A stretch of 64,000 nt of DNA from Eutreptiella sp. 'Long Island Sound 2002' (Eukaryota > Euglenozoa > Euglenophyceae > Eutreptiales > Eutreptiaceae). The stretch lies in contig CAXIWF010000866.1 in the NCBI GenBank assembly GCA_964036045.1, forward strand, positions 62,001 to 126,000, written 5' to 3'. Under the pieces are notes generated by a model, which did no database searches, had not been told where the DNA came from, and was given only the letters and a program-made list of their open reading frames with translations. Within the stretch, counting starts at the first letter, position 1. The number at the start of each line of letters is the position of its first letter. The position numbers and the translations under genes were made by a program. Below are positions 1-14,315 of this stretch, piece by piece.

Positions 1-296
1 GAAAATTCTCGGAAAATTCTCGGAAAATTCTCGGAAAATTCTCGGAAAATTCTCGGAAAATTCTCGGAAAATTCTCGGAAAATTCTCGGGAAAATCTCGG
101 AAAATTCTCGGAAAATTCTCGGAAAATTGACGGAAAATTCTCGGAAAATTCTCGGAAAATTCTCGGAAAATTGACGGAAAATTCTCGGAAAATTCTCCGA
201 AAATTCTCGGAAAATTCTCGGAAAATTCTCGGAAAATTCTCAGAAAATTCTCGGAAAATTCTCGGAAAATTCTCGGAAAATTCTCGGAAAATTCTC

Positions 297-574
297 GGAG
301 AAATTCTCGGAGAATTCTCGGAGAATTCTCGGAAAATTCTCGGAGAAATGCTCGGAGAAATTCTCGGAGAAAATCTCGGAGAAGTTCTCGGAGAAATTCT
401 CGGAGAAAATCTCGGAGAAAATTCTCGGAGAAATTCTCGGAGAAATTCTCGGAGAATTCTCGGAGAATTCTCGGAGAATTCTCGGATAAAAAAAAAAAAC
501 GAGAATTCTCGGAATTCGAAACTTCTCGGAATTTCTCGGAAATTCTCGGAATTTTCGGAATTCTCGGAATTCTC
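297..574 (+). repeat. A-tract/palindrome module 1, full
   Basis: Reference copy. Order: 12-mers GGAGAAATTCTC, GGAGAAATGCTC, GGAGAAAATCTC and GGAGAAGTTCTC; then three GGAGAATTCTC; GGAT and A12 (488-499); the palindrome CGAGAATTCTCG; and 9/10-mers such as GGAATTCTC and GGAAATTCTC. It carries the rarer GGAATTCGAAA form after the palindrome. Confidence 0.9.
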
Positions 575-1449
575 GGAAAATTCTCGGAAAATTCTCGGAA
601 AATTCTCGGAAAATTCTCGGAAAATTCCCGGAAAATTCTCGGAAAATTCTCGGAAAATTCTCGGAAAATTCTCGGAAAATTCTCGGAAAATTCTCGGAAA
701 ATTCTCGGAAAATTCTCGGAAAATTCTCGGAAAATTCTCAGAAAATTCTCGGAAAATTCTCGGAAAATTCTCGGAAAAATCTCGGAAAATTCTCGGAAAA
801 TTCTCGGAAAATTCTCGGAAAATTCTCGGAAAAATCTCGGAAAATTCTCGGAAAATTCTCGGAAAATTCTCAGAAAATTCTCGGAAAATTCTCGGAAAAT
901 TCTCGGAAAATTCTCGGAAAATTCTGAGAAAATTCTCAATAAATTCTCGGAAAATTCTCGGGAAATTCTCGGAAAATTCTCGGAAAATTCTTGGAAAATT
1001 CTCGGAAAATTCTCGGAAAATTCTCGGAAAATTCTCGGAAAAATCTCGGAAAATTCTCGGAAAATTCTCGGAAAATTCTCGGAAAATTCTCAGAAAATTC
1101 TCAATAAATTTTCGGAAAATTCTCGGAAAATTCTCGGAAAATTCACGGAAAATTCTCGGAAAATTCTCGGAAAATTCTCAGAAAATCGTCGGAAAATTCT
1201 CGGAAAATTCTCAGAAAATTCTCGGAAAATTCTCGGAAAATTCTCGGAAAATTCTCGGAAAATTGACGGAAAATTCTCGGAAAATTCTCGGAAAATTCTC
1301 GGAAAATTCTCGGAAAAATCTCGGAAAATTCTCGGAAAATTCTCGGAAAATTCTCAGAAAATTCTCGGAAAATTCTCGGAAAATTCTCGGAAAATTCTCG
1401 GAAAATTCTCGGAAAATTCTCGGAAAATTCTCGGAAAATTCTCAGAAAA

Positions 1450-3090
1450 TTCTCGGAAAATTCCCAGAAAATTCTCGGAAAATTCTCGGAAAATTCTCGG
1501 AAAATTCTCGGAAAATTCTCGGAAAATTCTCAGAAAATTCTCGGAAAAATCTCGGAAAATTCTCGGAAAATTCTCGGAAAATTGACGGAAAATTCTCGGA
1601 AAATTCTCAGAAAATTCTCGGAAAATTCTCGGAAAATTCTCGGAAAATTCTCGGAAAATTCTCGGAAAATTCTCCGAAAATTCTCGGAAAATTCTCGGAA
1701 AATTCTCCGAAAATTCTCGGAAAATTCTCGGAAAATTCTCGGAAAATTGACGGAAAATTCTCGGAAAATTCTCGGAAAATTCTCGGAAAATTGACGGAAA
1801 ATTCTCGGAAAATTCTCGGAAAATTCTCGGAAAATTGTCGGAAAATTCTCGGAAAATTCTCGGAAAATTCTCGGAAAATTCTCGGAAAATTCTCGGAAAA
1901 TTCTCGGGAAAATCTCGGAAAATTCTCGGAAAATTCTCGGAAAATTCTCAGAAAATTCTCGGAAAATTCTCGGAAAATTCTCGGAAAATTCTCGGAAAAT
2001 TCTCGGAAAATTCTCGGAAAATTCTCGGAAAATTCTCGGGAAAATCTCGGAAAATTCTCGGAAAATTCTCGGAAAATTCTCAGAAAATTCTCGGAAAATT
2101 CTCGGAAAATTCTCGGAAAATTCTCGGAAAATTCTCGGAAATTTCTCGGAAAATTCTCGGAAAATTCTCGGGAAAATCTCGGAAAATTCTCGGAAAATTC
2201 TCAGAAAATTCTCGGAAAAATCTCGGAAAATTCTCGGAAAATTCTCGGAAAATTGACGGAAAATTCTCGGAAAATTCTCAGAAAATTCTCGGAAAATTCT
2301 CGGAAAATTCTCGGAAAATTCTCGGAAAATTCTCGGAAAATTCTCGGAAAATTCCCAGAAAATTCTCGGAAAATTCTCGGAAAATTCTCGGAAAATTCTC
2401 GGAAAATTCTCGGAAAATTCTCAGAAAATTCTCGGAAAAATCTCGGAAAATTCTCGGAAAATTCTCGGAAAATTGACGGAAAATTCTCGGAAAATTCTCA
2501 GAAAATTCTCGGAAAATTCTCGGAAAATTCTCGGAAAATTCTCGGAAAATTCTCGGAAAATTCTCCGAAAATTCTCGGAAAATTCTCGGAAAATTCTCCG
2601 AAAATTCTCGGAAAATTCTCGGAAAATTCTCGGAAAATTGACGGAAAATTCTCGGAAAATTCTCGGAAAATTCTCGGAAAATTGACGGAAAATTCTCGGA
2701 AAATTCTCGGAAAATTCTCGGAAAATTGTCGGAAAATTCTCGGAAAATTCTCGGAAAATTCTCGGAAAATTCTCGGAAAATTCTCGGAAAATTCTCGGGA
2801 AAATCTCGGAAAATTCTCGGAAAATTCTCGGAAAATTCTCAGAAAATTCTCGGAAAATTCTCGGAAAATTCTCGGAAAATTCTCGGAAAATTCTCGGAAA
2901 ATTCTCGGAAAATTCTCGGAAAATTCTCGGGAAAATCTCGGAAAATTCTCGGAAAATTCTCGGAAAATTCTCAGAAAATTCTCGGAAAATTCTCGGAAAA
3001 TTCTCGGAAAATTCTCGGAAAATTCTCGGAAATTTCTCGGAAAATTCTCGGAAAATTCTCGGGAAAATCTCGGAAAATTCTCGGAAAATT
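1450..3090 (+). repeat. Tandem duplication, period 891 bp
   Basis: About 1,450-2,200 recurs at about 2,340-3,090 with the same order of CCC, TTGAC, CTCCG, GTC and GGGAAAATCTC variants. The offset is 81 monomers. The copies part where AATTGGCAG appears only downstream. Confidence 0.8.
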
Positions 3091-6000
3091 CTCGGAAAAT
3101 TCTCAGAAAATTCTCGGAAAATTCTCGGAAAATTGGCAGAAAATTCTCGGAAAATTCTCGGAAAATTCTCGGAAAATTCTCGGAAAATTCTCGGAAAATT
3201 CTCGGAAAATTGACGGAAAATTCTCGGAAAATTCTCGGAAAATTCTCGGAAAATTCTCGGAAAATTCTCAGAAAATTCTCGGAAAATTCTCGGAAAATTC
3301 TCGGGAAAATCTCGGAAAATTCTCGGAAAATTCTCAGAAAATTCTCGGAAAATTCTCGGAAAATTCTCGGAGAAATTCTCGGGAAAATCTCGGAAAATTC
3401 TCGGAAAATTCTCGGAAAATTCTCAGAAAATTCTCGGAAAATTCTCGGAAAATTCTCAGAAAATTCTCGGAAAATTCTCGGAAAATTCTCGGAAAATTCT
3501 CGGAAAATTCTCGGAAAATTCTCGGAAAATTGACGGAAAATTCTCGGAAAATTCCCGGAAAATTCTCGGAAAATTCTCGGAAAATTCTTGGAAAATTCTC
3601 GGAAAATTCTCGGAAAATTCTCGGAAAATTCTCAGAAAATTCTCAATAAATTCTCGGAAAATTCTCGGAAAATTCTCGGAAAATTCTCCGAAAATTCTCG
3701 GAAAATTCTCAGAAAATTCTCGGAAAATTCTCGGAAAATTCTCGGAAAATTCTCGGAAAATTCTCGGAAAATTCTCGGAAAATTCTCGGAAAATTCTCAG
3801 AAAATTCTCGGAAAATTCCCAGAAAATTCTCGGAAAATTCCCGGAAAATTCTCGGAAAATTCTCGGAAAATTCTCGGAAAATTCTCGGAAAATTCTCGGA
3901 AAATTCTCGGAAAATTCTCAAAAAATTCTCCGAAAATTCTCGGAAAATTCTCGGAAAATTCTCGGAAAATTGACGGAAAATTCTCGGAAAATTCTCGGAA
4001 AATTCTCGGAAAATTGACGGAAAATTCTCGGAAAATTCTCGGAAAATTCTCGGAAAATTCTCGGAAAATTCTCGGAAATTTCTCGGAAAGTTCTCGGAAA
4101 ATTCTCGGGAAAATCTCGGAAAATTCTCGGAAAATTCTCGGAAAATTCTCAGAAAATTCTCGGAAAATTCTCGGAAAATTCTCAGAAACTTCTCGGAAAA
4201 TTCTCGGAAAATTCTCGGAAAATTCTCGGAAAATTCTCGGAAAATTCTCGGAAAATTGACGGAAAATTCTCGGAAAATTCTCGGAAAATTCTCGGAAAAT
4301 TCTCGGAAAATTCTCAGAAAATTCTCGGAAAATTCTCGGAAAATTCTCGGGAAAATCTCGGAAAATTCTCGGAAAATTCTCGGAAAATTCTCGGAAAATT
4401 CTCGGAAAATTCTCGGAGAAATTCTCGGGAAAATCTCGGAAAATTCTCGGAAAATTCTCGGAAAATTCTCAGAAAATTCTCGGAAAATTCTCGGAAAATT
4501 CTCAGAAAATTCGCGGAAAATTCTCGGAAAATTCTCGGAAAATTCTCGGAAAATTCTCGGAAAATTCTCGGAAAATTGACGGAAAATTCTCGGAAAATTC
4601 CCGGAAAATTCTCGGAAAATTCTCGGAAAATTCTCGGAAAATTCTCGGAAAATTCTCGGAAAATTCTCGGAAAATTCACAGAAAATTCTCAATAAATTCT
4701 CGGAAAATTCTCGGAAAATTCTCGGAAAATTCTCCGAAAATTCTCGGAAAATTCTCGGAAAATTCTCGGAAAATTCTCGGAAAAATCTCGGAAAATTCTC
4801 GGAAAATTCTCGGAAAATTCTCAGAAAATTCTCGGAAAATTCTCGGAAAATTCTCGGAAAATTCTCGGAAAATTCTCGGAAAATTCTCGGAAAATTCTCG
4901 GAAAATTCTCAGAAAATTCTCGGAAAATTCCCAGAAAATTCTCGGAAAATTCCCGGAAAATTCTCGGAAAATTCTCGGAAAATTCTCGGAAAATTCTCGG
5001 AAAATTCTCGGAAAATTCTCGGAAAATTCTCGGAAAATTCTCCGAAAATTCTCGGAAAATTCTCGGAAAATTCTCGGAAAATTGACGGAAAATTCTCGGA
5101 AAATTCTCGGAAAATTCTCGGAAAATTGACGGAAAATTCTCGGAAAATTCTCGGAAAATTCTCGGAAAATTCTCGGAAAATTCTCGGAAAATTCTCGGAA
5201 AATTCTCGGAAAATTCTCGGAAAATTCTCGGAAAATTCTCGGGAAAATCTCGGAAAATTCTCGGAAAATTCTCGGAAAATTCTCAGAAAATTCTCGGAAA
5301 ATTCTCGGAAAATTCTCGGAAAATTCTCGGAAAATTCTCGGAAAATTCTCGGAAAATTCTCGGAAAATTCTCGGGAAAATCTCGGAAAATTCTCGGAAAA
5401 TTCTCGGAAAATTCTCAGAAAATTCTCGGAAAATTCTCGGAAAATTCTCGGAAAATTCTCGGAAAATTCTCGGAAATTTCTCGGAAAATTCTCGGAAAAT
5501 TCTCGGGAAAATCTCGGAAAATTCTCGGAAAATTCTCGGAAAATTCTCAGAAAATTCTCGGAAAATTCTCGGAAAATTCTCAGAAAATTCTCGGAAAATT
5601 CTCGGAAAATTCTCGGAAAATTCTCGGAAAATTCTCGGAAAATTCTCGGAAAATTGACGGAAAATTCTCGGAAAATTCTCGGAAAATTCTCGGAAAATTC
5701 TCGGAAAATTCTCAGAAAATTCTCGGAAAATTCTCGGAAAATTCTCGGGAAAATCTCGGAAAATTCTCGGAAAATTCTCGGAAAATTCTCGGAAAATTCT
5801 CGGAAAATTCTCGGAGAAATTCTCGGGAAAATCTCGGAAAATTCTCGGAAAATTCTCGGAAAATTCTCAGAAAATTCTCGGAAAATTCTCGGAAAATTCT
5901 CAGAAAATTCTCGGAAAATTCTCGGAAAATTCTCGGAAAATTCTCGGAAAACTGACGGAAAATTCTCGGAAAATTCCCGGAAAATTCTCGGAAAATTCTC

Positions 6001-7562
6001 GGAAAATTCTCGGAAAATTCTCGGAAAATTCCCGGAAAATTCTCGGAAAATTCCCAGAAAATTCTCAATAAATTCTCGGAAAATTCTCGGAAAATTCTCG
6101 GAAAATTCTCCGAAAATTCTCGGAAAATTCTCGGAAAATTCTCGGAAAATTGACGGAAAATTCTCGGAAAATTCTCGGAAAATTCTCGGAAAATTGACGG
6201 AAAATTCTCGGAAAATTCTCGGAAAATTCTCGGAAAATTCTCGGAAAATTCTCGGAAAATTCTCGGAAAATTCTCGGAAAATTCTCGGAAAATTCTCGGA
6301 AAATTCTCGGGAAAATCTCGGAAAATTCTCGGAAAATTCTCGGAAAATTCTCAGAAAATTCTCGGAAAATTCTCGGAAAATTCTCGGAAAATTCTCGGAA
6401 AATTCTCGGAAAATTCTCGGGAAAATCTCGGAACATTCTCGGAAAATTCTCGGAAAATTCTCAGAAAATTCTCCGAAAATTCTCGGAAAATTCTCAGAAA
6501 ATTCTCGGAAAATTCTCAGAAAAATCTCGGAAAATTCTCGGAAAATTCTCGGAAAATTCTCCGAAAATTCTCGGAAAATTCTCGGAAAATTCTCGGAAAA
6601 TTGACCGAAAATTCTCGGAAAATTCTCGGAAAATTCTCGGAAAATTGACGGAAAATTCTCGGAAAATTCTCGGAAAATTCTTGGAAAATTCTCGGAAAAT
6701 TCTCGGAAAATTCTCGGAAAACTCTCGGAAAATTCTCGGAAAATTCTCGGGAAAATCTCGGAAAATTCTCGGAAAATTCTCGGAAAATTCTCAGAAAATT
6801 CTCGGAAAATTCTCGGAAAATTCTCGGAAAATTCTCGGAAAATTCTCGGAAAATTCTCGGAAAATTCTCGGAAAATTCTCGGAAAATTCTCGGGAAAATC
6901 TCCGAAAATTCTCGGAAAATTCTCGGAAAATTCTCAGAAAATTCTCGGAAAATTCTCGGAAAATTCTCAGAAAATTCTCGGAAAATTCTCGGAAAATTCT
7001 CGGAAAATTCTCGGAAAATTCTCGGAAAATTCTCGGAAAATTGACGGAAAATTCTCGGAAAATTCTCGGAAATTCTCGGAAAATTCTCGGAAAATTCTCA
7101 GAAAATTCTCGGAAAATTCTCGGAAAATTCTCGGGAAAATCTCGGAAAATTCTCGGAAAATTCTCGGAAAATTCTCGGAGAAATTCTCGGGAAAATCTCG
7201 GAAAATTCACGGAAAATTCTCGGAAAATTCTCAGAAAATTCTCGGAAAATTCTCGGAAAATTCTCAGAAAATTCTCGGAAAATTCTCGGAAAATTCTCGG
7301 AAAATTCTCGGAAAATTCACGGAAAATTCTCGGAAAATTGACGGAAAATTCTCGGAAAATTCTCGGAAAATTCTCAGAAAATTCTCGGAAAATTCTCGGA
7401 AAATTCTCCGAAAATTCTCGGAAAATTCTCGGAAAATTCTCAGAAAATTCTCAATAAATCCTCGGAAAATTCTCGGAAAATTCTCGGAAAATTCACGGAA
7501 AATTCTCGGAAAATTCTCGGAAAATTCTCAGAAAATCGTCGGAAAATTCTCGGAAAATTCTC

Positions 7563-7709
7563 GGAGAAATTCTCGGAGAAATTCTCGGAGAATTCTCGGA
7601 GAATTCTCGGAGAATTCTCGGATGAAAAAAAAAACGAGAATTCTCGGAATTGGGAAATTTTCTGAATTTCTCGGAAATTCTCGGAATTTTCGGAAATCTC
7701 GGAATTCTC
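7563..7709 (+). repeat. Module 2, short
   Basis: Lacks the GGAGAAATGCTC block. It follows AGAAAATCGTC and two monomers. GGATGA replaces GGATAA before the A10 run. From here to about 58.4 kb, every copy has GGAATTGGGAAATTTTCTG after the palindrome. Confidence 0.88.
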
Positions 7710-9699
7710 GGAAAATTCTCGGAAAATTCTCGGAAAATTCTCGGAAAATTCTCGGAAAATTCCCGGAAAATTCTCGGAAAATTCTCGGAAAATTCTCCGA
7801 AAATTCTCGGAAAATTCTCGGAAAATTCTCGGAAAATTCTCGGAAAATTCTCGGAAAATTCTCCGAAAATTCTCAGAAAATTCTCAATAAATTCTCGGAA
7901 AATTCTCGGAAAATTCTCGGAAAATTCACGGAAAATTCTCGGAAAATTCTCGGAAAATTCTCAGAAAATCGTCGGAAAATTCTCGGAAAATTCTCAGAAA
8001 ATTCCCGGAAAAATCTCGGAAAATTCTCGGAAAATTCTCGGAAAATTGACGGAAAATTCTCGGAAAATTCTCCGAAAATTCTCGGAAAATTCTCGGAAAA
8101 TTCTCCGAAAATTCTCAGAAAATTCTCAATAAATTCTCGGAAAATTCTCGGAAAATTCTCGGAAAATTCACGGAAAATTCTCGGAAAATTCTCGGAAAAT
8201 TCTCAGAAAATCGTCGGAAACTTCTCGGAAAATTCTCAGAAAATTCTCGGAAAAATCTCGGAAAATTCTCGGAAAATTCTCGGAAAATTGACGGAAAATT
8301 CTCGGAAAATTCTCGGAAAATTCTCGGAAAATTCTCGGAGAAATTCTCGGAGAATTCTCGGAGAATTCTCGGAAAATTCTCGGAAAATTCTCGGAAAATT
8401 CTCGGAAAATTCTCGGAAAATTCTCGGAAAATTCTCGGAAAATTCTCGGAAAAATCTCGGAAAATTCTCGGAAAATTCTCGGAAAATTCTCGGAAAATTC
8501 TCAGAAAATTCTCAATAAATTCTCGGAAAATTCTCGGAAAATTCTCGGAAAATTCACGGAAAATTCTCGGAAAATTGACGGAAAATTCTCGGAAAATTCT
8601 CGGAAAATTCTCGGAAAATTGACGGAAAATTCTCGGAAAATTCTCGGAAAATTCTCGGAAAATTCTCAGAAAATTCTCGGAAAATTCTCGGAAAATTCCC
8701 AGAAAATTCTCGGAAAATTCTCGGAAAATTCTCGGAAAATTCTCGGAAAATTCTCGGAAAATTCTCGCAAAATTGACGGAAAATTCTCGGAAAATTCTCG
8801 GAAAATTCTCGGAAAATTCTCGGAAAATTCTCGGAAAATTCTCGGAAAATTCTCGGAAAATTCTCGGAAAATTCTCAGAAAATTCTCGGAAAATTCCCAG
8901 AAAATTCTCGGAAAATTCCCGGAAAATTCTCGGAAAATTCTCGGAAAATTCTCGGAAAATTCTCGGAAAATTCTCGGAAAATTCTCGGAAAATTCTCGGA
9001 AAATTCTCCGAAAATTCTCGGAAAATTCTCGGAAAATTCTCGGAAAATTGACGGAAAATTCTCGGAAAATTCTCGGAAAATTCTCGGAAAATTGACGGAA
9101 AATTCTCGGAAAATTCTCGGAAAATTCTCGGAAAATTCTCGGGAAATTCTCGGAAAATTCTCGGAAAATTCTCGGAAAATTCTCGGAAAATTCTTGGAAA
9201 ATTCTCGGGAAAATCTCGGAAAATTCTCGGAAAATTCTCGGAAAATTCTCAGAAAATTCTCGGAAAATTCTCGGAAAATTCTCGGAAAATTCTCGGAAAA
9301 TTCTCGGAAAATTCTCGGAAAATTCTCGGAAAATTCTCGGGAAAATCTCGGAAAATTCTCGGAAAATTCTCGGAAAATTCTCAGAAAATTCTCGGAAAAT
9401 TCTCGGAAAATTCTCGGAAAATTCTCGGAAAATTCTCGGAAATTTCTCGGAAAATTCTCGGAAAATTCTCGGGAAAATCTCGGAAAAATCTCGGAAAATT
9501 CTCGGAAAATTCTCGGAAAATTCTCGGAAAATTCTCGGAAAATTCTCAGAAAATTCTCGGAAAATTCTCGGAAAATTCTCGGAAAATTCTCGGAAAATTC
9601 TCGGAAAATTCTCGGAAAATTGACGGAAAATTCTCGGAAAATTCTCGGAAAATTCTCGGAAAATTCTCGGAAAATTCTCAGAAAATTCTCGGAAAATTC

Positions 9700-12550
9700 T
9701 CGGAAAATTCTCGGGAAAATCTCGGAAAATTCTCGGAAAATTCTCGGAAAATTCTCAGAATATACTCGGAAAATTCTCGGAGAAATTCTCGGGAAAATCT
9801 CGGAAAATTCTCAGAAAATTCTCGGAAAATTCTCAGAAAATTCTCGGAAAATTCTCGGAAAATTCTCAGAAAATTCTCGGAAAATTCTCGGAAAATTCTC
9901 GGAAAATTCTCGGAAAATTCTCGGAAAATTCTCGGAAAATTGACGGAAAATTCTCGGAAAATTCCCGGAAAATTCTCGGAAAATTCTCGGAAAATTCTCG
10001 GAAAATTCTCGGAAAATTCTCGGAAAATTCTCGGAAAATTCTCAGAAAATTCTCAATAAATTCTCGGAAAATTCTCGGAAAATTCTCGGAAAATTCTCCG
10101 AAAATTCTCGGAAAATTCTCGGAAAATTCTCGGAAAATTGACGGAAAATTCTCGGAAAATTCTCGGAAAATTCTCGGAAAATTGACGGAAAATTCTCGGA
10201 AAATTCTCGGAAAATTCTCGGAAAATTCTCGGAAAATTCTCGGAAAATTCTCGGAAAATTCTTGGAAAATTCTCGGAAAATTCTCGGGAAAATCTCGGAA
10301 AATTCTCGGAAAATTCTCGGAAAATTCTCAGAAAATTCTCGGAAAATTCTCGGAAAATTCTCGGAAAATTCTCGGAAAATTCTCGGAAAATTCTCGGAAA
10401 ATTCTCGGAAAATTCTCGGAAAATTCTCGGGAAAATCTCGGAAAATTCTCGGAAAATTCTCGGAAAATTCTCAGAAAATTCTCCGAAAATTCTCGGAAAA
10501 TTCTCAGAAAATTCTCGGAAAATTCTCGGAAAATTCTCGGAAAATTCTCGGAAAATTCTCGGAAAATTCTCCGAAAATTCTCGGAAAATTCTCGGAAAAT
10601 TCTCGGAAAATTGACCGAAAATTCTCGGAAAATTCTCGGAAATTTCTCGGAAAATTGACGGAAAATTCTCGGAAAATTCTCGGAAAATTCTTGGAAAATT
10701 CTCGGAAAATTCTCGGAAAATTCTCGGAAAATTCTCGGAAAATTCTCGGAAAATTCTCGGGAAAATCTCGGAAAATTCTCGGAAAATTCTCGGAAAATTC
10801 TCAGAAAATTCTCGGAAAATTCTCGGAAAATTCTCGGAAAATTCTCGGAAAATTCTCGGAAAATTCTCGGAAAATTCTCGGAAAATTCTCGGGAAAATCT
10901 CCGAAAATTCTCGGAAAATTCTCGGAAAATTCTCAGAAAATTCTCGGAAAATTCTCGGAAAATTCTCAGAAAATTCTCGGAAAATTCTCGGAAAATTCTC
11001 GGAAAATTCTCGGAAAATTCTCGGAAAATTCTCGGAAAATTGACGGAAAATTCTCGGAAAATTCTCGGAAATTCTCGGAAAATTCTCGGAAAATTCTCAG
11101 AAAATTCTCGGAAAATTCTCGGAAAATTCTCGGAAAATTCTCGGGAAAATCTCGGAAAATTCTCGGAAAATTCTCGGAAAATTCTCAGAATATACTCGGA
11201 AAATTCTCGGAGAAATTCTCGGGAAAATCTCGGAAAATTCTCAGAAAATTCTCGGAAAATTCTCAGAAAATTCTCGGAAAATTCTCGGAAAATTCTCAGA
11301 AAATTCTCGGAAAATTCTCGGAAAATTCTCGGAAAATTCTCGGAAAATTCTCGGAAAATTCTCGGAAAATTGACGGAAAATTCTCGGAAAATTCCCGGAA
11401 AATTCTCGGAAAATTCTCGGAAAATTCTCGGAAAATTCTCGGAAAATTCTCGGAAAATTCTCGGAAAATTCTCAGAAAATTCTCAATAAATTCTCGGAAA
11501 ATTCTCGGAAAATTCTCGGAAAATTCTCCGAAAATTCTCGGAAAATTCTCGGAAAATTCTCGGAAAATTGACGGAAAATTCTCGGAAAATTCTCGGAAAA
11601 TTCTCGGAAAATTGACGGAAAATTCTCGGAAAATTCTCGGAAAATTCTCGGAAAATTCTCGGAAAATTCTCGGAAAATTCTCGGAAAATTCTTGGAAAAT
11701 TCTCGGAAAATTCTCGGGAAAATCTCGGAAAATTCTCGGAAAATTCTCGGAAAATTCTCAGAAAATTCTCGGAAAATTCTCGGAAAATTCTCGGAAAATT
11801 CTCGGAAAATTCTCGGAAAATTCTCGGAAAATTCTCGGAAAATTCTCGGAAAATTCTCGGGAAAATCTCGGAAAATTCTCGGAAAATTCTCGGAAAATTC
11901 TCAGAAAATTCTCCGAAAATTCTCGGAAAATTCTCAGAAAATTCTCGGAAAATTCTCGGAAAATTCTCGGAAAATTCTCGGAAAATTCTCGGAAAATTCT
12001 CCGAAAATTCTCGGAAAATTCTCGGAAAATTCTCGGAAAATTGACCGAAAATTCTCGGAAAATTCTCGGAAATTTCTCGGAAAATTGACGGAAAATTCTC
12101 GGAAAATTCTCGGAAAATTCTTGGAAAATTCTCGGAAAATTCTCGGAAAATTCTCGGAAAATTCTCGGAAAATTCTCGGAAAATTCTCGGGAAAATCTCG
12201 GAAAATTCTCGGAAAATTCTCGGAAAATTCTCAGAAAATTCTCGGAAAATTCTCGGAAAATTCTCGGAAAATTCTCGGAAAATTCTCGGAAAATTCTCGG
12301 AAAATTCTCGGAAAATTCTCGGGAAAATCTCCGAAAATTCTCGGAAAATTCTCGGAAAATTCTCAGAAAATTCTCGGAAAATTCTCGGAAAATTCTCAGA
12401 AAATTCTCGGAAAATTCTCGGAAAATTCTCGGAAAATTCTCGGAAAATTCTCGGAAAATTCTCGGAAAATTGACGGAAAATTCTCGGAAAATTCTCGGAA
12501 ATTCTCGGAAAATTCTCGGAAAATTCTCAGAAAATTCTCGGAAAATTCTC
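9700..12550 (+). repeat. Tandem higher-order repeat, period 1,430 bp
   Basis: Two units of 130 monomers. The rare AGAATATACTC (9,751 and 11,181), the CTTGG monomers (10,261 and 11,691) and TGAC plus a 10-mer (11,041 and 12,471) are all 1,430 bp apart. Confidence 0.85.
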
Positions 12551-14038
12551 GGAAAATTCTCGGGAAAATCTCGGAAAATTCTCGGAAAATTCTCGGAAAA
12601 TTCTCGGAGAAATTCTCGGGAAAATCTCGGAAAATTCTCGGAAAATTCTCGGAAAATTCTCAGAAAATTCTCGGAAAATTCTCGGAAAATTCTCAGAAAA
12701 TTCTCGGAAAATTCTCGGAAAATTCTCGGAAAATTCTCGGAAAATTCTCGGAAAATTCTCGGAAAATTGACGGAAAATTCTCGGAAAATTCTCGGAAAAT
12801 TCTCAGAAAATTCTCGGAAAATTCTCGGAAAATTCTCCGAAAATTCTCAGAAAATCGTCGGAAAATTCTCGGAAAATTCTCAGAAAATTCTCGGAAAAAT
12901 CTCGGAAAATTCTCGGAAAATTCTCGGAAAATTGACGGAAAATTCTCGGAAAATTCTCGGAAAATTCTCGGAAAATTCTCGGAGAAATTCTCGGAGAATT
13001 CTCGGAGAATTCTCGGAAAATTCTCCCAAAATTCTCGGAAAATTCTCGGAAAATTCTCGGAAAATTCTCGGAAAATTCTCGGAAAATTCTCGGAAAAATC
13101 TCGGAAAATTCTCGGAAAATTCTCGGAAAATTCTCGGAAAATTCTCAGAAAATTCTCAATAAATTCTCGGAAAATTCTCGGAAAATTCTCGGAAAATTCA
13201 CGGAAAATTCTCGGAAAATTGACGGAAAATTCTCGGAAAATTCTCGGAAAATTCTCGGAAAATTGACGGAAAATTCTCGGAAAATTCTCGGAAAATTCTC
13301 GGAAAATTCTCAGAAAATTCTCGGAAAATTCTCGGAAAATTCCCAGAAAATTCTCGGAAAATTCTCGGAAAATTCTCGGAAAATTCTCGGAAAATTCTCG
13401 GAAAATTCTCGCAAAATTGACGGAAAATTCTCGGAAAATTCTCGGAAAATTCTCGGAAAATTCTCAGAAAATTCTCGGAAAATTCTCGGAAAATTCTCAG
13501 AAAATTCTCGGAAAATTCTCGGAGAATTCTCGGAAAATTCTCCGAAAATTCTCGGAGAAATTCTCGGAGAATTCTCGGAGAATTCTCGGAAAATTCTCGG
13601 AAAATTCTTGGAAAATTCTCGGAAAGATCTCGGAAAATTCTCGGGAAAATCTCGGAAAATTCTCGGAAAATTCTCGGAAAATTCTCAGAAAATTCTCGGA
13701 AAATTCTCGGAAAATTCTCGGAAAATTCTCGGAAAATTCTCGGAAAATTCTCGGAAAATTCTCGGAAAATTCTCAGAAAATTCTCGGAAAATTCTCGGAA
13801 AATTCTCAGAAAATTCTCGGAAAATTCTCGGAAAATTCTCGGAAAATTCTCGGAAAATTCTCGGAAAATTCTCGCAAAATTGACGGAAAATTCTCGGAAA
13901 ATTCTCGGAAAATTCTCGGGAAATTCTCGGAAAATTCTCAGAAAATTCTCGGAAAATTCTCGGAAAATTCTCAGAAAATTCTCGGAAAATTCTCGGAAAA
14001 TTCTCGGAAAATTCTCGGAAAATTCTCGGAAAATTCTC

Positions 14039-14315
14039 GGAGAAATTCTCGGAGAATTCTCGGAGAATTCTCGGAAAATTCTCGGAGAAATGCTCGGAGA
14101 AATTCTCGGAGAAAATCTCGGAGAAGTTCTCGGAGAAATTCTCGGAGAAAATCTCGGAGAAAATTCTCGGAGAAATTCTCGGAGAAATTCTCGGAGAATT
14201 CTCGGAGAATTCTCGGAGAATTCTCGGATAAAAAAAAAAACGAGAATTCTCGGAATTGGGAAATTTTCTGAATTTCTCGGAAATTCTCGGAATTTTCGGA
14301 ATTCTCGGAATTCTC
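14039..14315 (+). repeat. Module 3, full
   Basis: A11 at 14,230-14,240. It lies in the first unit of the 1,103-bp tandem duplication. Confidence 0.9.

Noticed and set aside
484-510. A-runs in the modules as poly(A) tails of short retroposons.
   Set aside because: The same palindromic satellite-like monomers lie on both sides, no target duplication is seen, and all 29 copies have the same context. The run is part of the repeat.
171-3533. Open frame of about 1,120 codons over the left satellite, and similar long frames across both blocks on both strands (for example 36,242-39,763).
   Set aside because: They are a by-product of a stop-free 11-bp repeat. All three frames read the same peptide, starts are arbitrary, and neighbouring frames overlap freely.
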